A stretch of DNA of 64,000 nucleotides from positions 44,661 to 108,660 of the forward strand of contig JACPEG010000030.1 of the NCBI GenBank assembly GCA_016183615.1, given 5' to 3'. Under the pieces are notes generated by a model. The model was given only the letters and a program-made list of their open reading frames with translations. It was not told the origin of the DNA and searched no databases. Numbering within the stretch: position 1 is the stretch's first letter; each line of letters starts with the position of its first letter. Shown here one piece after another: positions 37,733-49,711 of the stretch. The DNA comes from Betaproteobacteria bacterium (GTDB lineage: Bacteria; Pseudomonadota; Gammaproteobacteria; Burkholderiales; UBA6910). Position numbers and translations under genes: made by a program.

Positions 37733-38668
37733 GTGCGGCAAATGAACATGGCTGAGCACGAGAAATTCATCGTTCCCGGCCTGCGCGGCGAGTTGCGCCT
37801 GCGGGAGCCGATGAACCGGCACACCAGCTGGCGCGCCGGCGGCGCGGCGGACCGGGCCTATGTTCCTGTGGATCTCGCCGATCTTTGCGCCTTCCTCTCG
37901 GGGCTCCCGGCGGGAGAGCCGGTGCACATGGTGGGGCTGGGCAGCAATCTCCTGGTGCGGGACGGCGGCATCCGCGGCACGGTGGTGCTGCTGCACGGCG
38001 CACTCAAGGCCTTCCGCATAGAGGAGGTCGAGGGACAAGGGGGCCGGATTTATTCCGAGGCAGGGGTCGCCGGCCCCAAGGTGGCGCGGCTGGCGGCCAT
38101 GCACGACCTGGAGGGCGCCGAATTCCTGGCGGGCATTCCCGGCACCGTGGGCGGGGCGCTCGCCATGAACGCGGGCTGCTACGGCTCGGAGACCTGGGAA
38201 ATCGTTGAGATGGTGGCTACCGTCGATCGCAGGGGCAATCTGCGGGAGCGCTCCCGGGGCGACTACGAGATCGGCTACCGGCACGTGGTGCTGAAAGGCG
38301 GCAGCGAGGAGTGGTTCGTGGCGGCCTGGCTGCGGCTCCGGCGCGGTGACGGAGAGGCCTCGCGGGCCCGGATCAGGGAGTTCCTGACGCGGCGCATCCG
38401 CACTCAGCCGCTGAATCTTCCCAACGCGGGCTCGGTGTTCCGCAACCCCCGGGGCGATTATGCGGCACGGCTGATCGAGACCTGCGGGCTGAAGGGCTTC
38501 CGGGTGGGCGGCGCCCAGGTCTCGCCGCTGCACGCCAACTTCATCGTCAACACGGGCGGGGCCACGGCAGCCGACATCGAGACCGTGATCCGCTCGGTGC
38601 AGGAGCGGGTGCGGCGGGAGACCGGCGTTCTGCTGGAGCAGGAAGTGCGGATCATCGGCGAGCCTTGA
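37733..38668 (+). CDS. murB: UDP-N-acetylenolpyruvoylglucosamine reductase
   Basis: A 311-residue (or slightly shorter) flavoenzyme that reduces UDP-GlcNAc-enolpyruvate to UDP-MurNAc. FAD-binding segments [17 protein letters not shown] and [19 protein letters not shown]; catalytic serine in [10 protein letters not shown]-terminal [11 protein letters not shown] supplies the glutamate. The start is uncertain: GTG at 37733, ATG at 37742 or ATG at 37748 are all in frame and no clear Shine-Dalgarno sequence decides between them. Confidence 0.94.
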   Translation: MRQMNMAEHEKFIVPGLRGELRLREPMNRHTSWRAGGAADRAYVPVDLADLCAFLSGLPAGEPVHMVGLGSNLLVRDGGIRGTVVLLHGALKAFRIEEVEGQGGRIYSEAGVAGPKVARLAAMHDLEGAEFLAGIPGTVGGALAMNAGCYGSETWEIVEMVATVDRRGNLRERSRGDYEIGYRHVVLKGGSEEWFVAAWLRLRRGDGEASRARIREFLTRRIRTQPLNLPNAGSVFRNPRGDYAARLIETCGLKGFRVGGAQVSPLHANFIVNTGGATAADIETVIRSVQERVRRETGVLLEQEVRIIGEP

Positions 38669-38692
38669 GACCGGAAGCATGAAGGAAGCGGA

Positions 38693-39601
38693 ATGAACTT
38701 TGGAAAGGTGGCGGTGCTGCTGGGCGGGAAATCCGCGGAGCGGGAAATCTCGCTCAAGTCCGGCACCGCAGTGCTCAATGCGCTGCGGGCCCGCGGCGTG
38801 AACGCCCATGCCTTCGATCCCAGGGACCGCGGCCTCGATGATCTGCTGCGGGAAAAGTTCGACCGGGTGTTCATCGCGCTCCACGGCCGCTTCGGGGAGG
38901 ACGGCACGGTCCAGGGCGCGCTGGAGCTGATGGGCATCCCCTACACCGGCAGCGGGGTGCTGGCGAGCGCGCTGGCCCTGGACAAATGGCGCAGCAAGCT
39001 CATCTGGCAGGCGGCGGGCATCGCCACCCCGCGCTACGTGCTGCTCAAGGACCGCAACGACTGGCTCGAGGTGGTCTCCCACGTGGGACTGCCGGTGATG
39101 GTGAAGCCCGCGAGCGAGGGCTCCAGCATCGGCATGACCAAGGTGACCTCGGTGGAGAAGCTGGAGCCCGCCCTTGAGCTGGCGCGCAAATACGATGCGA
39201 TGATCCTGGCCGAGCAGTTCATCGACGGCGTTGAGCTGACCGCGGGAATTCTCGGCGACGACCCGCTGCCGCTGATCCGGCTCGAGACGCCGCGTACCTT
39301 CTACGACTACGAGGCCAAGTACTTCGCCAACGACACCCGTTACCTGTGCCCCTGCGGGCTACCCCCGGAACAGGAGCGTGCGATCCAGGCCCAGTCGCTG
39401 CAGGCCTTCCGGCTCCTCGGCTGCCGCGGCTGGGGCCGCGTGGATCTGATGCTGGACCAGAGCGGCCACCCGTTCTTCCTGGAGGTGAACACGGCGCCGG
39501 GCATGACCGACCACAGCCTGGTGCCGATGGCGGCCCGGGCGAGTGGCATGTCCTTCGAGGAACTGGTGCTGAGGATTCTGGAGTTGGCCCATGTGGGATG
39601 A
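38693..39601 (+). CDS. ddl: D-alanine--D-alanine ligase
   Basis: A 302-residue ATP-grasp ligase making D-Ala-D-Ala for Mur[54 protein letters not shown], and the metal and substrate loop [16 protein letters not shown] are all present; the active-site loop reads [14 protein letters not shown]. Length and place before ftsQ correspond to DdlB. Its 3' end overlaps ftsQ by 11 bases. Confidence 0.96.
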   Translation: MNFGKVAVLLGGKSAEREISLKSGTAVLNALRARGVNAHAFDPRDRGLDDLLREKFDRVFIALHGRFGEDGTVQGALELMGIPYTGSGVLASALALDKWRSKLIWQAAGIATPRYVLLKDRNDWLEVVSHVGLPVMVKPASEGSSIGMTKVTSVEKLEPALELARKYDAMILAEQFIDGVELTAGILGDDPLPLIRLETPRTFYDYEAKYFANDTRYLCPCGLPPEQERAIQAQSLQAFRLLGCRGWGRVDLMLDQSGHPFFLEVNTAPGMTDHSLVPMAARASGMSFEELVLRILELAHVG

Positions 39602-40337
39602 CCACCGGTCGCTGCGCGCAATCGCCAACCTGCTCATCGGGCTGGCGCTGCTGGCCGCGTTCTATGGCGCCGTGCTGGTGGTGGTGCGCCTGCCGTCGTT
39701 CCCCCTCCGGGAGGTGCGGATCGCCGGAGCGCTGGCCCAGGTTACCCGGGAACAGGTGGAAATCATCGTCAAGCGGGAGCTCGGCGGGAATTTCTTCACG
39801 GTCGACCTGGAACAGGCGCGCCGGGCCTTCGAGAAGCTGCCCTGGGTGCGGCAGGCCAGCGTGCGGCGCCAGTGGCCGGACCGGCTGGAAGTCACCCTGG
39901 AGGAGCAGGTGGCGCTGGCCCGCTGGGGAACGCGAGCCCTGGTGAACACCCATGGCGAGGTGTTCGACGCGGCCTGGGACCGGGAGCTGCCGGTGTTCAT
40001 CGGCCCGGCGGGCACGGCCCAGGAGGTGGCCCGGCAATACGCCGCCTTCACCCGGGCCCTGGGACCCATCAGGCAGCCGGTTGCCCAGCTGTCGCTGTCC
40101 CCGCGGCGCGCCTGGCAGGTGAAGCTCGCGAACGGCATGGTGATCGAGCTGGGGCGCAGCCAGATGCAGGACCGGCTGGAGCGCTTCGTGGCGGTGCACG
40201 ACCGGACGCTGGGACGTCTCGCCCGGCGTATCGATTACGTGGATCTGCGCTACCCCAACGGCTTCGCAGTGCGCCTGCCGGGCGTGGACCTAAAGAAGCT
40301 GGACCCGGCGCAACCCGGCAAGCGCAAGGCGGCCTGA
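39591..40337 (+). CDS. ftsQ: Cell division protein FtsQ
   Basis: A 248-residue bitopic division protein. One membrane segment ([19 protein letters not shown], about 14-32), a POTRA domain ([20 protein letters not shown] ... [19 protein letters not shown]) and the FtsQ beta domain ending with a basic tail ([14 protein letters not shown]). It links FtsL/FtsB to the divisome. Its place between ddl and ftsA is conserved. Confidence 0.94.
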   Translation: MWDDHRSLRAIANLLIGLALLAAFYGAVLVVVRLPSFPLREVRIAGALAQVTREQVEIIVKRELGGNFFTVDLEQARRAFEKLPWVRQASVRRQWPDRLEVTLEEQVALARWGTRALVNTHGEVFDAAWDRELPVFIGPAGTAQEVARQYAAFTRALGPIRQPVAQLSLSPRRAWQVKLANGMVIELGRSQMQDRLERFVAVHDRTLGRLARRIDYVDLRYPNGFAVRLPGVDLKKLDPAQPGKRKAA

Positions 40338-40353
40338 GGCAAGGAAGGGACTC

Positions 40354-41604
40354 ATGAGCAAGACGAAGGAAAACAAGAACCTCATCGTGGGCCTGGACAT
40401 CGGCACCTCTAAGATCTCCGCCATCGTCGCCGAGCTGCGGGCCGAGGAGGCGCCGGGGCGGCGCCTGGAAATCATCGGCATGGGCAACTATGCCTCGCGC
40501 GGGCTCAAGAAGGGCGTGGTGGTCAACATCGAGTCTACGGTGAACGCCATTCAGCGTGCGCTGGAAGAGGCCGAGCTCATGGCCGACTGCAAGATCCGTG
40601 AGGTCTACACCGGCATCGCCGGCAGCCACATCAAGAGCTTCAACTCCCACGGCATGGTGGCCATCAAGGACAAGGAGGTCACCCAGATGGACGTGGACCG
40701 GGTGATCGAGACCGCCCGCGCGATCCCGATTCCCAACGACCAGCAGATCCTGCACATCCTCAATCAGGAATTCATCGTGGACGGCCAGGGCGACGTGCGC
40801 GAGCCCATGGGCATGGCCGGCGTGCGCCTCGAAGTGAACGTGCACATCGTCACCGGCGCCGTTTCCGCCGCCCAGAACATCATGAAGTGCGTGCGCCGCT
40901 GCGGACTGGAGGTGCGCGACCTGATCCTGCAGCCGCTCGCGTCCGCCATGGCGGTGCTCTCCGAGGACGAGAAGGACCTGGGCGTGTGCCTGGTGGACAT
41001 CGGCGGCGGCACCACCGACATTGCCGTGTTCACCCAGGGCGCGATCCGCCACACGGCAGTCATCCCCATCGCCGGCGACCAGATCACCAACGATATCGCC
41101 ATGGCGCTGCGCACCCCCACCAAGGAGGCGGAGGAACTCAAGATCAAGTTCGGCTGCGCCCTGCGCCAGCTCGCCGATCCCCACGAGATGGTGGAAGTAC
41201 CGGGGGTAGGCGACCGCGGGGTGCGCCAGCTCTCGCGCCAGACCCTCGCCGGGGTGATCGAGCCGCGGGTGGAGGAACTCTATTCCCTGGTGCAGGCGGA
41301 ACTGCGCCGCAGCGGCTTCGAGGACCTGCTTTCCTCGGGGGTGGTGGTCACCGGCGGGTCGGCCGCCATGCAGGGCATGGTGGAACTGGGCGAGGAGGTC
41401 TTCCACATGCCGGTGCGGGTGGGGCTGGCCCATTACGTGGGCGGGCTGGCGGAAGTGGTGCGTTCGCCGCGCTATTCGACCGGAGTGGGCCTGCTGCTGG
41501 CGGGCCTGGAGCAGCATCAGCGCAGCCAGGTCGCGCGGCTCCAGGGCGGGTCATTCAAGCAGATCCTGGAACGGATGAAAAGCTGGTTCGCGGGGAATTT
41601 TTGA
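40354..41604 (+). CDS. ftsA: Cell division protein FtsA
   Basis: A 416-residue actin-like protein that tethers FtsZ to the membrane. IVGLDIGTSKISAIVAEL is the phosphate-1 motif; DIGGGTTDIAVF the phosphate-2 motif; VVVTGGSAAMQGMVELGEE the adenosine motif. The extreme C-terminus (FKQILERMKSWFAGNF) is the amphipathic membrane-targeting helix. ATG at 40354 follows AAGGAAGGGA. Confidence 0.97.
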   Translation: MSKTKENKNLIVGLDIGTSKISAIVAELRAEEAPGRRLEIIGMGNYASRGLKKGVVVNIESTVNAIQRALEEAELMADCKIREVYTGIAGSHIKSFNSHGMVAIKDKEVTQMDVDRVIETARAIPIPNDQQILHILNQEFIVDGQGDVREPMGMAGVRLEVNVHIVTGAVSAAQNIMKCVRRCGLEVRDLILQPLASAMAVLSEDEKDLGVCLVDIGGGTTDIAVFTQGAIRHTAVIPIAGDQITNDIAMALRTPTKEAEELKIKFGCALRQLADPHEMVEVPGVGDRGVRQLSRQTLAGVIEPRVEELYSLVQAELRRSGFEDLLSSGVVVTGGSAAMQGMVELGEEVFHMPVRVGLAHYVGGLAEVVRSPRYSTGVGLLLAGLEQHQRSQVARLQGGSFKQILERMKSWFAGNF

Positions 41605-41698
41605 ATCGGATCGGGGGACAGCATCGTGAATCGCAAGCCGTCGTGAATCAACAAGGGTCAACAACAGGTTTCATCATCAACTTCGTAAGGAGAGCGCA

Positions 41699-42856
41699 AT
41701 GTTCGAGATCATGGATACTCAAACCCAGGAAGCGGTGATCAAGGTGATTGGCGTGGGCGGCTGCGGCGGCAACGCCGTGGACCACATGATCGAGCAGGGG
41801 GTGCTGGGCGTCGAGTTCATCTGCGCCAACACCGACGCCCAGGCCCTGAAGCGCACCCAGGCCAAGGTGCTGTTGCAGCTCGGCTCCAACATCACCAAGG
41901 GACTGGGCGCCGGGGCCAACCCGGAGGTGGGCCGGGAATCGGCGCTGGAGGACCGGGAGCGGATTGCCGAGATCATCGACGGGGCGGACATGCTTTTCAT
42001 CACCGCCGGGATGGGCGGCGGCACCGGCACCGGTGCGGCGCCGGTGGTGGCGGAGATCGCAAAAGAACTGGGCATCCTCACTGTCGCCGTGGTGACCAAA
42101 CCCTTTGCTTTCGAGGGCAAGCGCATGAAGATCGCCCAGGCCGGCATCGATGCGCTGACCCAGCACGTGGATTCGGTGATCGTGATCCCCAACGACAAGC
42201 TGATGGCGGTGCTGGGCGAGAAAGTGAGCCTGCGGGAAGCCTTCAAGGCGGCCGACAGCGTGCTGCACGGGGCGGTGGCGGGCATTGCCGAGATCATCAA
42301 GTCCCCGGGGCTGATCAACGTGGACTTCGCGGACGTGCGCACCGTCATGCGCGAGATGGGCATGGCCATGATGGGTTCCGCCTCCGTGTCCGGGGCCGAG
42401 CGGGCGCGCCTGGCGGCGGAGCAGGCGGCGGCGAGCCCGCTGCTGGAGGATGTAAACCTGGCGGGAGCCCGGGGCGTTCTGGTGAACATCACCGCCAACG
42501 CCGACCTGGGGCTGCAGGAGGTGCACGAGGCCATGAACACGGTGCGCACCTTCACCGCCGAGGACGCCACTGTGATCTTCGGCACGGTGTTCGACGACAG
42601 CCTGGGGGACGCCCTGCGGGTCACCATCGTCGCCACCGGTCTCGGCAATCCCTCGGTGCGCAAGCAGGACAAGCCGTTGCAGGTCATCAAGACCGGCACC
42701 GATGCGGCCGCGGTGGAGGTGGTGAATTACGGGGAACTGGATACCCCGACCGTCATGCGCACGGGGCGCCGGCGGGACGCGACGGTGGAGGCCATGAAAC
42801 AGTCGGGGGTCGACGTGCTCGACATCCCGGCGTTCCTCCGCAAGCAGGCGGACTGA
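41699..42856 (+). CDS. ftsZ: Cell division protein FtsZ
   Basis: A 385-residue tubulin-like GTPase that forms the Z-ring. IGVGGCGGNAVDHM, the tubulin signature MGGGTGTGAAPVVAEIA, and the T7 loop region (NVDFADVRTVM) are present; the conserved C-terminal peptide that binds FtsA and ZipA-like partners is DVLDIPAFLRKQ. ATG at 41699 has a strong AAGGAG. The 94-base gap after ftsA may hold its own promoter; I see a direct repeat CGTGAATC at about 41624 and 41642 but no certain promoter. Confidence 0.97.
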   Translation: MFEIMDTQTQEAVIKVIGVGGCGGNAVDHMIEQGVLGVEFICANTDAQALKRTQAKVLLQLGSNITKGLGAGANPEVGRESALEDRERIAEIIDGADMLFITAGMGGGTGTGAAPVVAEIAKELGILTVAVVTKPFAFEGKRMKIAQAGIDALTQHVDSVIVIPNDKLMAVLGEKVSLREAFKAADSVLHGAVAGIAEIIKSPGLINVDFADVRTVMREMGMAMMGSASVSGAERARLAAEQAAASPLLEDVNLAGARGVLVNITANADLGLQEVHEAMNTVRTFTAEDATVIFGTVFDDSLGDALRVTIVATGLGNPSVRKQDKPLQVIKTGTDAAAVEVVNYGELDTPTVMRTGRRRDATVEAMKQSGVDVLDIPAFLRKQAD

Positions 42857-42969
42857 GGGCCGTCTGAATGGGGGAAGACGAGTTTCTGTGGGAGGCGTTT
42901 GCTGGCCTGCAGCAGGCGCTTGTGATAACATCGCCCTTTCGCAAACGGCGAAGAATCACCAACTTACGC

Positions 42970-43881
42970 ATGGTCAGGCAGCGCACGCTAAAAAATATCA
43001 TTCGCGCCACCGGGGTGGGCCTCCACACCGGGGAGAAGGTCTACATGACTCTGCGTCCCGCGGCGCCCAACACCGGCATCGTTTTCCGTCGCACGGATCT
43101 TGCAGACCCCGTGGAAATCAGGGCCGACCCCTTCAACGTGGGGGATACCCGGCTCTCGTCCTGCCTCGAAAAGGGGTGCGTCCGGGTATCCACGGTCGAG
43201 CACCTGATGTCCGCCTTTGCCGGCCTCGGGATCGACAATGCGTGGGTGGATCTCACCGCGCCCGAGGTCCCGATCATGGACGGGTCCGCCTCGCCGTTCG
43301 TGTTTCTGATCCAGTCCGCCGGGATCGAGGAGCAGCCCGCCGCCAAGAAATTTATCCGGATCGTGAAGCCGGTGGAGGTGAAAGACGGCGACAAGTGGGT
43401 GCGGTTCGAGCCCCATCACGGCTTCAAGGTGGACTTCACCATCGCCTTCGAGCACCCGGTTTTCGCCGGCTCGCGGCAGAGCATTACTGTAGATTTCAGC
43501 GCCACTTCCTATATCAAGGAGGTGGCCCGGGCCCGGACCTTCGGCTTCACCACCGACGTGGAGAATATGCGGGCCCAGGGGTTGGCGCTGGGGGGGAGCC
43601 TGGACAATGCCATCGTGATGGACGAGTTCCGGGTTCTGAACAGCGACGGCCTGCGCTACGAGGATGAGTTCGTGAAGCACAAGATTCTGGACGCGGTGGG
43701 GGACCTGTACCTTCTGGGCCACCCGCTGATCGGGTCGTTTTCGGCCTACAAGTCCGGCCACGCCCTGAACAACGCGCTGCTGCGCACCCTGCTGGAGGAC
43801 GCCAGGGCGTGGGAGTTCGTCACCTTCGACCGGGTCGAAGAAGCCCCGGCCTACCTGCGGCTCCAGACCCAGGCCGCCTAG
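42970..43881 (+). CDS. lpxC: UDP-3-O-acyl-N-acetylglucosamine deacetylase
   Basis: A 303-residue zinc deacetylase catalysing the committed step of lipid A synthesis. Zinc ligands are the histidine in [17 protein letters not shown] and the HxxxD in [35 protein letters not shown] is the standard start. ATG at 42970 is chosen because family similarity begins there, although the frame is open for another 34 codons upstream. The 113-base gap after ftsZ may carry a separate promoter. Confidence 0.96.
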   Translation: MVRQRTLKNIIRATGVGLHTGEKVYMTLRPAAPNTGIVFRRTDLADPVEIRADPFNVGDTRLSSCLEKGCVRVSTVEHLMSAFAGLGIDNAWVDLTAPEVPIMDGSASPFVFLIQSAGIEEQPAAKKFIRIVKPVEVKDGDKWVRFEPHHGFKVDFTIAFEHPVFAGSRQSITVDFSATSYIKEVARARTFGFTTDVENMRAQGLALGGSLDNAIVMDEFRVLNSDGLRYEDEFVKHKILDAVGDLYLLGHPLIGSFSAYKSGHALNNALLRTLLEDARAWEFVTFDRVEEAPAYLRLQTQAA

Positions 43882-43935
43882 GGAATTGCCCCTCGGCGGA
43901 GACGTTGGTGGCCGCTCACTATCCGGGACCCTTTC

Positions 43936-44121
43936 ATGGTTCTGGTTCGCCTGCTGGGGTTCCTGTTCCTGATCGCCATCGCTCTGTGCGTGGTGCTGTT
44001 TCTGTTCACGAAGGACCGGAAATACCTGAAGTGGGGCAGGCGGGTATTCCAGTTCGGAATCGTTTTTGCCCTGGTTTTGGCCGCGCTTTACCTTGTTGAG
44101 CGCATCATACTGATTATTTAG
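43936..44121 (+). CDS. Small two-segment membrane protein
   Basis: A 61-residue protein that is mostly membrane: LVRLLGFLFLIAIALCVVLFLF (about 3-24), a short basic loop FTKDRKYLKWGRRVFQ, and FGIVFALVLAALYLVERIIL (about 40-59). I recognise it only as one of the tiny membrane proteins commonly found after lpxC in betaproteobacteria; no function is known. ATG at 43936. Its stop overlaps the convergent dciA stop by four bases. Confidence 0.65.
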   Translation: MVLVRLLGFLFLIAIALCVVLFLFTKDRKYLKWGRRVFQFGIVFALVLAALYLVERIILII

Positions 44122-44573
44122 CGGTCTTCTCCCGGCTTGGGCTTCGGCCGGTGGTGACGGAGCAGCCGCTCTACGGCCTCCTTGAGGGGCGATTCTGGCA
44201 ATTCCAAGGCCAGTTTCTGAAGATTTTCCAGCCCGGCCGGGCTGATTTTTGCCCCAGTTTTCCTGTTTTCCGGGCGGGGAGGGCGGACTTGCACGTCTAC
44301 CCGAATTCGGCTAACCTCAAGGCCCCGCTTCCGGAAATCCATTAATAAACGGGGCGCAAGCTGCTTCAGCTTGGACGCGATCGCCCCATTATCAGCAAAG
44401 ATCTGCAGTGTGCCCTGGGTCAACCGGCCCACGGTGCAGGATCGTGCGAGGTGAGCCGGAGCGATTTCAACCAGGATTCGCTGAAGTCTGGCGAGCCGCT
44501 GCCCGATCGCGAGCCAAGAACCAGACTCGCCGGAAGAGGCGTTGAAGAAGTCACTGATCCGGCGTGCGGGCAT
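44118..44573 (-). CDS. dciA: DUF721 protein, DciA-like helicase loader
   Basis: A 151-residue DUF721 protein. The N-terminal KH-like domain includes RRISDFFNASSG, QRLARLQRILVEIAPAHLA and GTLQIFADNGAIASKLKQLAPRL; the C-terminus is basic and proline-rich (HHRPKPKPGEDR). DciA is the ancestral loader of the replicative helicase DnaB in bacteria without DnaC; that role is inferred from family. ATG at 44573 gives the usual MPARRI start; an in-frame ATG at 44597 overlaps the start of the divergent peptidase gene. Confidence 0.82.
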   Translation of the reverse strand: MPARRISDFFNASSGESGSWLAIGQRLARLQRILVEIAPAHLARSCTVGRLTQGTLQIFADNGAIASKLKQLAPRLLMDFRKRGLEVSRIRVDVQVRPPRPENRKTGAKISPAGLENLQKLALELPESPLKEAVERLLRHHRPKPKPGEDR

Positions 44574-44595
44574 CGAAAAACTTGTTGGGGGAGAC

Positions 44596-45516
44596 ATGAA
44601 TATTATTCTGGTTTCCGGCAATCTGGCCAAGGCCAGGACCTATACCTTGTCCCCCTCGCGGATGGCGGTGCTGCTCACCGGTCTCGTGCTAATTGTGCTG
44701 GTTGCCGCCGCCGTGCTCAACTACCTGGTGCTGCGCCACGCCGCCGAATCGAAGAGCCCCTTGCTGCAATCGGTGTTGTTGACGCTGCAGGAGCGGGAGC
44801 AGGAGCGCACCCAGTCCTACCTGCGGGAAAATCTCAACGCCATGGCGGTACGCCTGGGCCAGATGCAGGCCCAGTTGCTACGGCTCGACAGCCTGGGCGA
44901 GCGGCTCGCCAAGCTCTCGGGCCTGAAACCCCAGGATTTCCTGTTTGACCGGATTCCGGGGCAGGGCGGGGCCGCCTCCGCCCTGCTGCCGTCCCAGGAC
45001 CTGTCGCTGGGCGAATTCAACCGGCGGATCGAGGATCTCAACCGATTGATGAACGACCGCACCGACAAGCTTGGGGTTCTCGAATCGTACGTGATGCAGG
45101 ACCGCCTGACCAAGAAGATGCTGCCGTCGGTGCTGCCCATTGTCGGGGGAGCTTATTCGTCGAATTACGGCTGGCGCATCGATCCGTTCACCGGGAGCAA
45201 CGCCTTTCACGAAGGCGTGGATTTCATGGCCGAAACCGGCACCGCCATTGTCGCCGCCGCAGGCGGTGTGGTGGTCTACTCCGATTACCACCCCGAGTAT
45301 GGTAATATGCTGGAGATTGATCACGGCAATGGCCTGATCACCCGCTATGCCCATGGGTCCAAACGCATTGCAAAGGTGGGGGATGTGGTGCTGCGGGGCC
45401 AAAAGATCGGCGAGGTGGGAAGCACCGGCCGGTCCACCGGCAGCCACCTGCACTTCGAAGTGAGGAACAACGGGACCCCGCTGAATCCGGGGCGGTTCCT
45501 GCAACCCGCAGGCTAG
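44596..45516 (+). CDS. M23-family peptidoglycan endopeptidase
   Basis: A 306-residue membrane-anchored peptidase. Membrane segment MAVLLTGLVLIVLVAAAVLNYL (about 23-44), then a coiled-coil-like region, then the LytM/M23 domain with SSNYGWRIDPFTGSNAFHEG and DFMAETGTAIVAAAGG, and the zinc-binding pair H-x-H in GSHLHFEVR plus HEGVD. It cleaves peptide crosslinks in peptidoglycan. ATG at 44596 follows GGGGGAG and is preferred over an in-frame start at 44542. Only 22 bases separate it from the divergent dciA start. Confidence 0.88.
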   Translation: MNIILVSGNLAKARTYTLSPSRMAVLLTGLVLIVLVAAAVLNYLVLRHAAESKSPLLQSVLLTLQEREQERTQSYLRENLNAMAVRLGQMQAQLLRLDSLGERLAKLSGLKPQDFLFDRIPGQGGAASALLPSQDLSLGEFNRRIEDLNRLMNDRTDKLGVLESYVMQDRLTKKMLPSVLPIVGGAYSSNYGWRIDPFTGSNAFHEGVDFMAETGTAIVAAAGGVVVYSDYHPEYGNMLEIDHGNGLITRYAHGSKRIAKVGDVVLRGQKIGEVGSTGRSTGSHLHFEVRNNGTPLNPGRFLQPAG

Positions 45517-45535
45517 AAGGCGAGTCCAAGAAACA

Positions 45536-45578
45536 GCGGGAGGGGTGAGGAGTCAGCTTCTCGCCCCTCTCGCTTTTT
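45536..45578 (+). terminator. Intrinsic terminator after the M23 gene
   Basis: GCGGGAGGGGTGAG and CTCGCCCCTCTCGC form a 14-base stem (with G-T pairs) around a ten-base loop, followed by TTTTT at 45574-45578. It lies between the peptidase stop and the secA start. The T-run continues into the secA leader, so it may act as an attenuator as well. Confidence 0.7.
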
Positions 45579-45603
45579 GTGCAGCAAGATTGTCCGAAGG
45601 TTC

Positions 45604-48330
<2,727 letters not shown>

Positions 48331-48417
48331 TCCCGCCCCTCTCACCGAGCGAGAGGGATGGGGGCAGGTTTGCTGTCTGCTGGTGACCGTTCCCGATTCG
48401 CACCCGATTTCAATTTC

Positions 48418-49647
48418 ATGCCCGTCAATCTGCTTCCCCCCGATCCTGCGAAACTCCATCCCGTTGCGGGCCTCAGGCTAGGCGTTGCCGAGGCCGGGAT
48501 TAAAAAGGGGAACCGCAAGGATCTGCTGGTCATCGCCCTGGAACCCGGCGCCCGGGTGGCGGGCGTGTTTACCCGCAACCGCTTCTGCGCTGCGCCGGTG
48601 ACGGTGGCGAAGGCGCACCTGGCCGGTGAGACGCCAATCCGCGCCCTGGTTGTGAACACCGGCAACGCCAATGCCGGCACCGGCGAGGACGGGCTGGACC
48701 GGGCGCGCCGGACCTGCGATGCCGCCGCAAAGCTCCTCGGCTGCGCCCCGCGCCAAATCCTGCCTTTTTCTACCGGAGTCATCATGGAGCCTCTGCCGGT
48801 AGAAAAAATCGTCGCCGGCCTGCCGCATTGAGTCGCCGGTCTAAAGGCGGAGAACTGGTTCGCGGCAGCGGAAGCCATCATGACTACCGATACTCTGCCC
48901 AAGGCGGTTTCCCGAAAAATCGGGCTCGGCGGCGCCACCGTGACGGTGACCGGCATCGCCAAGGGCGCCGGAATGATTCATCCCAATATGGCCACCATGC
49001 TGGGCTACGTCGCCACCGACGCCAACGTGGCCCAGCCGCTGCTCAAGGAAATGGTCCGGCACGCCGCCGACCGCTCCTTTAACGCCATTACCGTGGATGG
49101 CGACACCTCCACCAACGACGCCTTCATGCTGATCGCCACCGGCTGCGCCGGCGGTGCCGAGATCGCCGACCCCCAAAGCGACGCTTATCGCCTGTTGCGG
49201 GACGCAGTGACCGAGGTGGCGCAGTTGCTGGCCCAAGCCATCGTGCGGGACGGGGAAGGGGCCACCAAGTTCATGGAGATCCGGGTCGAAGGCGGCCGCA
49301 GCGAGGACGAGTGCCGCAGGGTGGCGTTCGCCATTGCCCACTCGCCCCTCGTGAAGACCGCGTTTTTCGCCTCTGATCCCAATCTCGGGCGCATTCTTGC
49401 CGCGATCGGCAACGGGGGAGTGGAGGAGCTGGACGTCACCCGGGTGCGGGTCCATTTGGGCGACGTGTTGGTGGCCGAAAACGGCGGCCGGGCGACGTCC
49501 TACCAGGAAGCCGACGGACGGCGCGTGATGCAGAAGCCGGAAATCGTGGTGCGGGTCGACCTCAACCGGGGAGAAGCCCGGTCCACGGTCTGGACTTGCG
49601 ATTTTTCCTACGATTACGTGAAAATCAACGCCGAGTACCGAACCTAG
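48418..49647 (+). pseudogene. argJ: Ornithine acetyltransferase ArgJ, split by an in-frame TGA
   Basis: The bifunctional ornithine/glutamate N-acetyltransferase of arginine synthesis. Codons 1-137 ([19 protein letters not shown] ... [20 protein letters not shown]) and codons 139-409 ([20 protein letters not shown] ... VKINAEYRT) are in the same frame and together make a full-length ArgJ of about 409 residues; only TGA at 48829-48831 separates them. The self-cleavage site is intact ([14 protein letters not shown]). No frameshift is involved. Either a point mutation has inactivated the gene, or the base is an assembly or sequencing error, or there is readthrough. The ATG at 48880 could start the second part but not a working enzyme alone. 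Confidence 0.85.
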
Positions 49648-49711
49648 CGCGGACCGGCTCGGAAACGGGACCCCATCACGCGGATCCCGAACCGAAATCC
49701 GCAATCCGGAC

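Noticed and set aside
36092..39082. Very long minus-strand open frame antisense to murC, murB and ddl
   Set aside because: It is a codon-bias shadow of G+C-rich genes on the plus strand; its sequence is histidine- and arginine-rich with no family resemblance, while the plus strand has three perfect Mur/Ddl genes.
42868..42969. Longer LpxC start at 42868
   Set aside because: The 34 extra residues are unlike LpxC, and the family start [15 protein letters not shown] begins at 42970.
45577..45603. Earlier secA start at 45577
   Set aside because: It lies on the T-run of the preceding terminator and adds nine residues not found in SecA; ATG 45604 has a ribosome site and normal start.
48331..48365. 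Intrinsic terminator after secA
   Set aside because: CCCTCTC/GAGAGGG can pair, but there is no T-run after the stem, so I do not list it.
48829..48831. Selenocysteine at the argJ TGA
   Set aside because: ArgJ has no known selenocysteine form, I see no convincing stem-loop right after the TGA, and no selenocysteine genes are in the window; point mutation or sequencing error is simpler.
48780..48900. Frameshift in argJ
   Set aside because: Both halves are in the same frame (start codons differ by a multiple of three), so only the TGA interrupts the gene.
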